Source: Erinaceus europaeus (taxonomy: Eukaryota > Chordata > Mammalia > Eulipotyphla > Erinaceidae). From it: a stretch of 64,000 nucleotides of DNA. Positions 54,301 to 63,300 of the stretch are shown in pieces. The translations under genes were made by a program, and so were the position numbers. The stretch lies in assembly GCF_950295315.1 (NCBI RefSeq), contig NC_080171.1, positions 114,633,064 to 114,697,063 on the forward strand, given 5' to 3'. The notes beneath the pieces are model-generated. The model was not told the DNA's origin. It ran no database searches and saw nothing but the letters and a program-made list of their open reading frames with translations. How positions within the stretch are numbered: position 1 is the first letter of the stretch; each line of letters opens with the position of its first letter.

Positions 54301-57300
54301 TTTTCCTTTTTGTTGCCCTTGTTGTTGTAGCCTTGTTGTGGTTATTATTGTAATTGTTGATGTCGCTTGCTGTTGGATAGGACCGAGAGAAACGGAGAGA
54401 GGAGGGGAAGACAGAGGGGGAGAGAAAGACAGACACCTGCAGACCTGCTTTACTGCCTGTGAAGTGACTCCCCTGCAGGTGGGGAGCTGGGGTCTCGAAC
54501 CAGGATCCTTACGCCCGTCCTTGCGCTCAGCTCCACATGCGCTTTACCCGCCTCACTACCGCCCGACTCCCTGTTTCCATCTTTTGACCGTTGTGGCTAA
54601 TGCAGCTGTGAGCACGCGCGTGTGCATGCTCTTAGTGTCTGCTTTCAGTTCTCCAGGGCAGATTCTCAGGATTGAAACTGCTGGATCTTATGGGCGTTCT
54701 CTTTTACTTTTTGAGGAAGTGTCAAACTGTTCTCACAGCAGTTGCATCATTTTGTATTCCCATCAGCAGTAGGTGAGGGTTATAATTTCTTTTTGTCGAC
54801 ACTTTTTACTGTCTTACATTGTGGTTCTAACCATCCCAATGGATGTGAAGTGGTTTGCATCTGTATTTCCTTAGTTGTTAGCTTTTTTTCTTTTCTTTTT
54901 TCTTTTCTCTTTTTTCCTTTTTTAAAATTTATTTTGTTTTACCTTTTGTTGCCCTTGTTTGTTTTTAATTGTTATTGTTGTTGTTGTTATTGTTATTGAT
55001 GTCGTTGTTAGACAGGACAGAGAGAAATGGAGAGAGAGATGGAGAAGACAGAGAGGGGGAGAGAAAGACAGACACCTGCAGACCTGCTTCATCGCTTGTG
55101 AGGCGACTCCCCTGCAGGTGGGGAGCCGGGGCCTCGAACCAGGATCCTTACACTGGTCCTTGCGCTTCGTGCCACGTGTGCTTAAACCACTGCCTCACTG
55201 CCCAGCTCCTGAGTAATTTTTATTTTATTTATTTATTAAATGTTTTATTTGTTTATTGGATAGAGACAGCCAGAAATCGAGAGGAGAGGGAGAGAGACAG
55301 AGAGACACCTACAGCCCTACTTTACTACCCGCAGAGCTTTCCCCTTGCAGGTGGGGGATTTGAACCTGGGTCCTTGCACATTGTGATGTAACATGTACAC
55401 TTAACCAGGTGTGCCACACCCAGCCCCTTATTTTTGGTTCCAGAGCACTGCTTAGCTCTGGTTTATGGTGGTACGGGAGATTGAACCTGGAACTTCAAGC
55501 CTCAGGCATGAGAGTCTTCTTGCCTAACTCTTATGCTATCTGCCCCTGCCCCCTTTAAGTAAATTTTAGGCAGTTGATTTACCCTTTTTTTTTCTCTAGA
55601 AAGTCTGATGTTTGAACTTCCTTAACAGCAACCTGCTAATCCCCTTTCCCCCTGTGTGTGAACCATAGTCTCTGCCTCTGTATGAAAAGTCCTTTGTAGT
55701 GATTGTTGGAGGTCATTCAAAGTGACAGAGGATTGAGGAGCTACGGCTTCATGCCTGAGGCTGACTCCTCCCTTCTTTTCTTTGTGGTATTAGAGTTTAG
55801 ATTCTTAGGGGAAAAAGGTATGTGAGCTATACTCTTTAGAAGTTTTCATCGCCACTGTTTATTGTCAACATATATCATGCTGCTTTTTTTTTTTTTTTGC
55901 CTCCGGGGTTATTGCTGGGGCTCAGTGCCAGCACTATAAACCCACTGCTCCTGGTGGCTACTTTTTCCTTTTTTATTGGATAGGACAGAGAGAAATTGAG
56001 AGGGAAGGGGAAGACAGAGAGGAAAAGAGAAAGATAAGACTCCTGCAGACCTGCTTCACTGCTTGTGATGGGGAGCTGGGGGCTCAAACCTGGATCCTTG
56101 CACTGCCGGTCTAGCTTCGTGGGCGTGAGACAGACGACCAGGGACTCGTGGCTGAGCTGTACGCAGTATCTCTTTATTCATGTGGGACGCAGCACAATCC
56201 AAGCTAAGCTAAACTAACTATAATCACAATCCTGTCCTTATATATATACTCGCCAAGTAGGGTGTAAACAGGATGTGACGTAGAGAGGGTGGAGCTAAAA
56301 GAGACCGGTGCAAATCAGGGTGTGACGAGGGGGCGGAGCAAAAAGACATCGTGAACCAGTGGGGATTAAACCAATGTCCTGCAGGCATGTGGGTGCTTAG
56401 TTCACAGTGGTTATGTAAATAGAACACAGTGTTAAGCAGGGGGGATTAAACCAATGAAACAGAAGGGGTCTTAGAAGCAGACCAACATTGCACTTTGTAC
56501 TATGTGCGCTTAACTGGGTGTTCTGCTGCCTGGCTCCCACTTGAATAAATCTTTAAGTTTCTTTTAGCTCTTCCCTTTTGTCTTTTGAATGAATCTTGGT
56601 GAGGTTTAGTTCTGTGTGCTCCTGTTCAGTGACTGTATCGTTACGCATTCTTCCTTTCACTTGACATACATCGTGGCTGAGAAGAGTAGATGTGCTGTGA
56701 GAAATTTAGTTGTTTCCAGGTCTCGGTCTCTCAGACCAGAGTGAACATCCGTGACCTGTGACCCTTCTCAAGACTTGCCAAGTCAGATGACCCCAACACT
56801 TCAGATATTGGTGGAAACAAGTAAATTGTCTTTCAAAAGGCTTCTCACCAGCCAACATGAAATGACTGTCAGCCACTCCCTCCCCCTAAGAGGATATTTT
56901 ACTTTTAAAGATTTATTTATCTGATTTCCAAAATGTGGCCATACCAGTTTTCTTTTCTTTTTCTTTTTTCTTTTTTTTTTTTTTTGTATTTATTCCCTTT
57001 TGTTGCTTTATTGTTGTGGTTATTATTGTTGTCATCTTTGTTGGATAGGACAGAGAGAAATGGAGAGAGGAGGGGAAGACAGAGGGGGAGAGAAAGACAG
57101 ACACCTGCAGACCTGCTTCACAGCCTGTGAAGTGACTCCCCTGCAGGTGGGGAGCCGGGGGCTCAAACTGGGGTCCTTACACTGCCATTCCTTGTGCTTT
57201 GCACCATGTGCGCTTAACCCACTGCGCTACCGCCGGACTCCCTACCAGTTCTCAAAGGTATTTTCCACCAGCTTCCCTGCTCACTGGGTGATTGGATTGC

Positions 57301-60300
57301 TGGCAGGCATGGTGAGTGGTGCCATTGGTGGGAACTTGATTCCAGAGGCAATAGTCACCTTCCTCATTTCAGTCCCCCAGGCTGCTCTGCCTGTTAACGG
57401 GTGCTTCCTCCATCTGGCCACTGACACCTTTGATGGTTTCTTACAGGTGGCGAATGGGAAGTGGAAGCAGATCAGTAAATACTGTCCCCTTGACCTCTAC
57501 TCAGGGTAAGAAACGCCTTCCTCCTGCTTCCATGGTAGTGGTGGATGGGGCTGTTCCGTGTGAAGAGGGATTGTTCTATGGTTTGGGGGTTTTCCATAGG
57601 TTGTGCTGAGGGGAGCATTATATAAGGTGGGGTGTTTCTCGAGCTTGGGTGGGGAGCTGCTTGGCTGTGGTAGGCCAGGAATCTGGGCAGGGGTAGGGCA
57701 CTTTCTTTGGCTTGCTTTGCCTGGACATATTCCTGACTTTACCTATGGCATGACAGGCTGGGCAGAGTTGCTGTGAGGAAAGGTCCATCAGCAAGGTCAG
57801 GGTAGGGACAGGGAGGCCTGTGTGGAGAGGAGTAGCTTCCAGAGGCCGGGGCAGTGGAGAAGGCCTGTGAGGCAGACTTGGTGAGGTGTATCCCACTGTT
57901 CCCCGTGTGTCTCCTGAGTCCATCCCAGAGGCATGTTTGGGAGTGACTGTGAACTCTTGCTCTCATCTGGAGGTTACAGCAGAAGCTGAAGGAGAGTGGG
58001 AGAGGCCCCTCAGCCCTCATGCTAAATCTGGGCTTCCAACACTTGGAGGTCCCCATGTCGTTTGTTGGCCCTGAGGTCAGGCCCATACCTGTACTTCCCG
58101 GCCCTGGAGACTTGGTGCACGACCTGCTTGTTGCGTACTTGGTTCCACTAGAGGAGAACAGTCTGTGAGGCCATGTCTGTCACCTGCCAGGGTGGCCTAT
58201 GGGGCTTAGATACCTGAGGAGACCAGGAAGCCCTCTTCACCCTCATGTCCGTGAAGTTCACAGTGCCAAGGGAGTGTTTATAATGAGGGCACCACAAACT
58301 TGGACTTATACTCTAACTCAAGAGCCTGACTAGCCTGGAGTAGGGCTTGCAGGTACAGAGAGAATGTTCTAGGCTTCTTAACTGACTGTGTAGAGGCTTG
58401 TGGTAGCCAGAGCACTGTTCCTTAACCCATGAGGTGTAGAGACCCCCTGGACATGTCACCTGAGCCTCATGTTGCTGACTGTAAACACTTCCTTCCTCCC
58501 CTCCCCCTTTCCCTTCCTTTCTCTTTTAATTTTTTTAAATGTTTATTTATTTATCCCCTTTTGTTGCCCTTGTTTTTATTGTTGTCGTTATTACTGTTGT
58601 TATTGATGTCATCGTTGTTGGATAAGACAAAGAGAAATGAAGAGGGGGGGAGACAGAGGGGAGAGAAAGACAGACACCTGCAGACCTGCTTCAACGTTTG
58701 CGAAACGACTTTCCTGTTTTGCGCTCTTGTGCTTTGCGCTCTCTTAATTTTTAAGAGTTACATCTTTATGAGAAAAGAAAGGAGAGAGAACCTTCGCCTC
58801 ACCCTGGCACTTGCATGCTGGGGACCAACTCAGGACAGCACGCTTAGGAATCCAGAGCTTTATCCACTGTACCACCTCCCAGACCACAGACTAGACCGTG
58901 GTGTGGCTGGGGAGGTGGCTTGGCGGGTAGAATGAACAAGTGTTAGGCATACGGCTCGAGCTTTAATCCCCAGCACCACATATGCTGGAGTGTTGTTTTG
59001 ATCTTTCTCATAAAAATAGATTTTTAGAGAAAGTAAAAAGACTGCTTGTAATTGTATCAATAATACCTTTCCCTTTTAGAAATAAACAAAGAATGCACTT
59101 TGCCTTGAAAAGCTTGTTACAGGAGGCACAGAACAACTTAAAGATTTTTAAGGTAAGAGTTGACCTCTTTTGTTTGACATTTGGGGGCTGGGGCCATTGG
59201 CTGTCTTTGGACTGAGCTAGGTGAACTCAGGGTTCTCTAGACCCACTCATGCGACAGGGCCTCTTGAGTAGTGGGGTCTCCTTGTAGGGTCTTTGCGAGT
59301 CCATTACTTTCAGCTGGGTTTCCTCCAGCCTACATGTCGGTGGTCTCAGCATTTGTGTCTTGGGCCAGGACTCTAGTCTTTGGTTTTTGAAAACTTTTCT
59401 TCCTTTTCACCTTTCAAAGAGATTTGCCTCCCAGTGTATAATAGTGTGGCAAGGTACCCGGGGGTTTCCTCACAGGAACACCATGTACAGGGGGACCCAG
59501 GTGGGGCATATGTCAGATCTCAGGTCCTTTTGCCCAGCTGGCAGGGCTGGAGGTGTTTTCCTCCCAGCCTATTGGGGACCATGCCGCCTCATCTCTACTC
59601 TCCTGCAGAACGGTGAACTGATCTACGGCTGCAAGGACTCCCGCAGCCCCGCAGCTGATTGGAGTGAGCTGGCACACCACCTAAAGCCCTTCTTCTTCCC
59701 GTCTAATGGCCTGGCCAGTGGGCCACACTGCACAAGGGCTGTGATCCGAGAGCTGGTGCGAGTCATCACACGAGTGCTGCTGAGTGGCTCTGACAAGGAC
59801 CGGTTGGGCACCCTGCGGCCTGGCCCGGAGCTGCAGGGTCCTCGTGTCTGCGAGGCCAGTCCTTTTGGCCGGAGCCTGCGTCACCAAGGTAGGCCCAAGT
59901 GAAGGTGTGGAGGGGGAGCAGAGTCAGCAACGTCGCCTGCGTGGGTGCTGCCCAGGCTCACATAACTCATCGGAACCACCCGGACCCTGTAGGAACCCCC
60001 AAAGCCAAGCCTTACTGCCTTTCACTCCTGGGTGGGGAGACTTTTCTCTTCTCTTTAGGTCTGTCATTTGTAGGACATTTGGGTGAAGGAAGCTTCCTTC
60101 CTTAACTCCCATCCCACCTAGTTGTGTCCTCTGGTTTGTTGAGTACTTTCCTTTGCATCATTCTGTCCCATCAGTGTTACTGTTCTACAGGATTTCTTGG
60201 TCGTCTCTGTCTCTGGTGCTGGAGAAGGGTGGAGACCCCAAGGGCAAGCCCTTCAGGGCTGACATGGCCCAGTGGGCAGTGGCATGCCGACAGGTGTGAA

Positions 60301-63300
60301 TGTCCACCCGTGCCCCCTGTTTCTAAGAGGCCGAGTTCCAGCTGAGTCTCACCCGGCATCTGACTGTGAGGCTCCACCCTGTAGCCAGCTTAGAGGTTGG
60401 GTCAGGACCTCCTTGTGGGCGCCTGTGCTGTCTGTCAGCAGGCTCCATGGCTCACTTAGCTCTGCGGCGTGCGGAGGCACAGCAGGGAGGGTTTTTTAGG
60501 GGGCTGACTCAGAAGATGCGGGTTATTCAGTTTTTGTGCTCAGGACCCCTGAGAGCTTAGACCCCAGAGGACGGCTACTGGGGTGTGACTTCAGCTGTTC
60601 CTGCACAGGCTCTGAGGTGCTGCTCTTCTGTCACAACTGTTCAGGCACGAAAGTCACCCCTTGGGAGTCGGGCGGTAGCGCAGCGGGTTAAGCGCATGTG
60701 GCGCAAAGCCCAAGGACCAGCATAAGGATCCCGGTTCAAGCCGCTGGGGCCCCACCTGCAGGGGAGTCGCTTCACAGGCGGTGAAGCAGGTCTGCAGGTG
60801 TCTGTCTTACTCTCCCCCTCTCTGTCTTCCCCATCTCTCTCCATTTCTCTCTGTCCTATCCAACAGTCACAACATCAATAACAATAAAAGACAACAAGGA
60901 CAACAAAAAAGGAAAATAAATAAATATACAAAAAAAAATTAAAAACAACAACAACAAGAAGGCAAATCACCCCTTGCCCTGTACACTGGGTTTTACGAGC
61001 CCAAGTGATGGCTGATCATTTCAGAACATTTTGATGAAATTGTGTCTATGTTTTGGGCACATCACTGTTTTTAAGTAGAAAGGCTAGAATGACATATAAA
61101 ATAAATGTCTTCCCTGGGACACGCTGTCGACACTGGGGACTTGCTTTCCACTCTCTCTGGATATGCAGGCAAGGTATGGTCTTAACACAAAAGTGCTGTT
61201 TTGTAATTTGATTATTTTTTTCTTACCTAATTAGGTTGATTTTTGTATATGAGCAAGTGTACACTGAGATCTTTTATTGGCTGGTCCACTGTATGAATAG
61301 CCTGTGGTTTTAACAAACCCCTTCCAGGGGCTGGAGAGACAGCACAATGGTTGTGCAATTGCCTGAAGCACCAAAGGTCCCAGGTTTAATCCCCGTCATC
61401 ACCATAAGCCACAGCCGAGCAGTGCTCTGGTGGGAGTGACGTCAAACAGACAGACAAACCAACGAAATTCCTTCCAGCTGACCCTGTGTGCCTTCACTCT
61501 GCCTTGAGTGCTGAGCACCTCCTACCAGAGGTGTTTGGCCGTGGCTGAGGCAGCAAGGGCTCAGGTTCATCCTCCTTGCCTTGTGTTTGTGTTTGTTAAC
61601 GGGACATGGCTTCTTCCTTCCTCATAGCATGGAAGGTGGCTAGATGCCGATCCCCCCTTCCTCCCAGCCCACAAGCCATTGAGGGGTTGAACCTGGGGCC
61701 TCTGAGCTTCAGGCATGAAGCCTTTTGCATAACCATTGTGCTGTCTCTCCAGCCTACTCCTAGATCGGGAATGTCTGTTTCTCATTTTATCATTATTTTT
61801 TTTTTTGGCTAGGCCACAATATGGCCATTTAAAATCTTGTGTCTGTTATACTTAAAGGTTTGTCTCTATATAAATTTAGGTCTGGGACTGGTGGGAGGAA
61901 ATGGACGCTGTCTGCGAGGGAGGGGAAGCACAAAGTGAGAGCAGGCTGCCTGCCCTTGCTTCTGTGACCAGCCGCCGCATGTGCTTGTGGGGCAGGGGAT
62001 GGCCAGCCGCCGCATGTGCTTGTGGGGCAGGGGATGGCCAGCTCGCAGGCCACGACAGTAAACCTCTTCCTTCCCTGATGTTCTTGGTAGGAAAAGCCCC
62101 CCTGGAGCACTCGGGGTTACCAAAGGGCTGTCTTCTGTACAGAACTCTCCAGGTGCAGATGTTGGACCTGCTGGACATCGAAGGCCTCTACCCTCTGTAC
62201 AGGCGGGTGGAGCGGTACCTGGAGGAGTTCCCTGAGGAGAGGTGAGGGCCGAGCCCACTGTGCTCTGCCCACTCACACACTGAGCACAGGCCCCCGGGAA
62301 GCTCTGAAGGGGAGACGAGCACGGGAACATAGGTCACCCTACCAGGAAGCTTGCTCAGGCCTCCTGGCATCTTACCCCATTCTCTCTCCTCTCTCGCCCC
62401 TGCCACAAGGCCTAGCTGTAATTTAGTACCTATTTGGGGGGTTTGTGGCCATGTGTCTTTTTTTTTTGAGGGGGTGGGGAATTGGATAGAGAGAATACTG
62501 TTTCAGAATCTTTGGAGTTACATTGTTTTGTCTTTGTTGCTCTCATGTGATTCTAGGAATTTAACACAGGGCCTCTTGAGCGCAAGGTGGTCTTTCTCTT
62601 GCTGAGCCACCTCTCCGGGCTCCCCTTTTTTAAAATTTAATTTAATTTATTAATTTTTTTCCCTCCAGGGTTATTGCTGGGCTCGGTGCCTGAACCATGA
62701 ATCCACCGCTCCTGGAGGCTATTTTTTCCCCCTTTTTGTTGCCCTTGTTGTTGTAGCCTCGTTGTGGTTATTATTATTACCATTGTTGATGTTGTTCGTT
62801 GTTGGATAGGACAGAGAGAAATGGAGAGAGGAGGGGAAGACAGAGAGGGGGAGAGAAAGACAGACACCTGCAGACCTGCTTCACCACCTGTGAAGCGACT
62901 CCCCTTGGGGAGCCAGTGGCTCGAACCAGGATCCTTACACCAGTCCCTGTGCTTTGTGCCACACTGCGCCACTGCCCGATCCCCATCTCCACTTTTTTTT
63001 TTAGTGGTTTTTAAAGTTTTTTTTAATAAAGCTTTTAAATTTTTAAATTTTTTTTATTATCTTTATTTATTTATTGCATAGAGACAGCCAGAAATCGAGA
63101 GGGAAGGGGGAGATAGAGAGGGAGAGAGACAGAGAGACACCTGCAGTCCTGCTTCACCATTGGCAAAGCTTCTCCTTTGCAGGTGGGGACCAAGGGCTCG
63201 AACCCGGGTCTTTGCACACTGTAATGTGTGAGCTCAACTAGGTGCGCCACCACCTACCTGGCCCTTTTAATGTTTTTTTAAGCCAGAAAGCATTTGTGAC

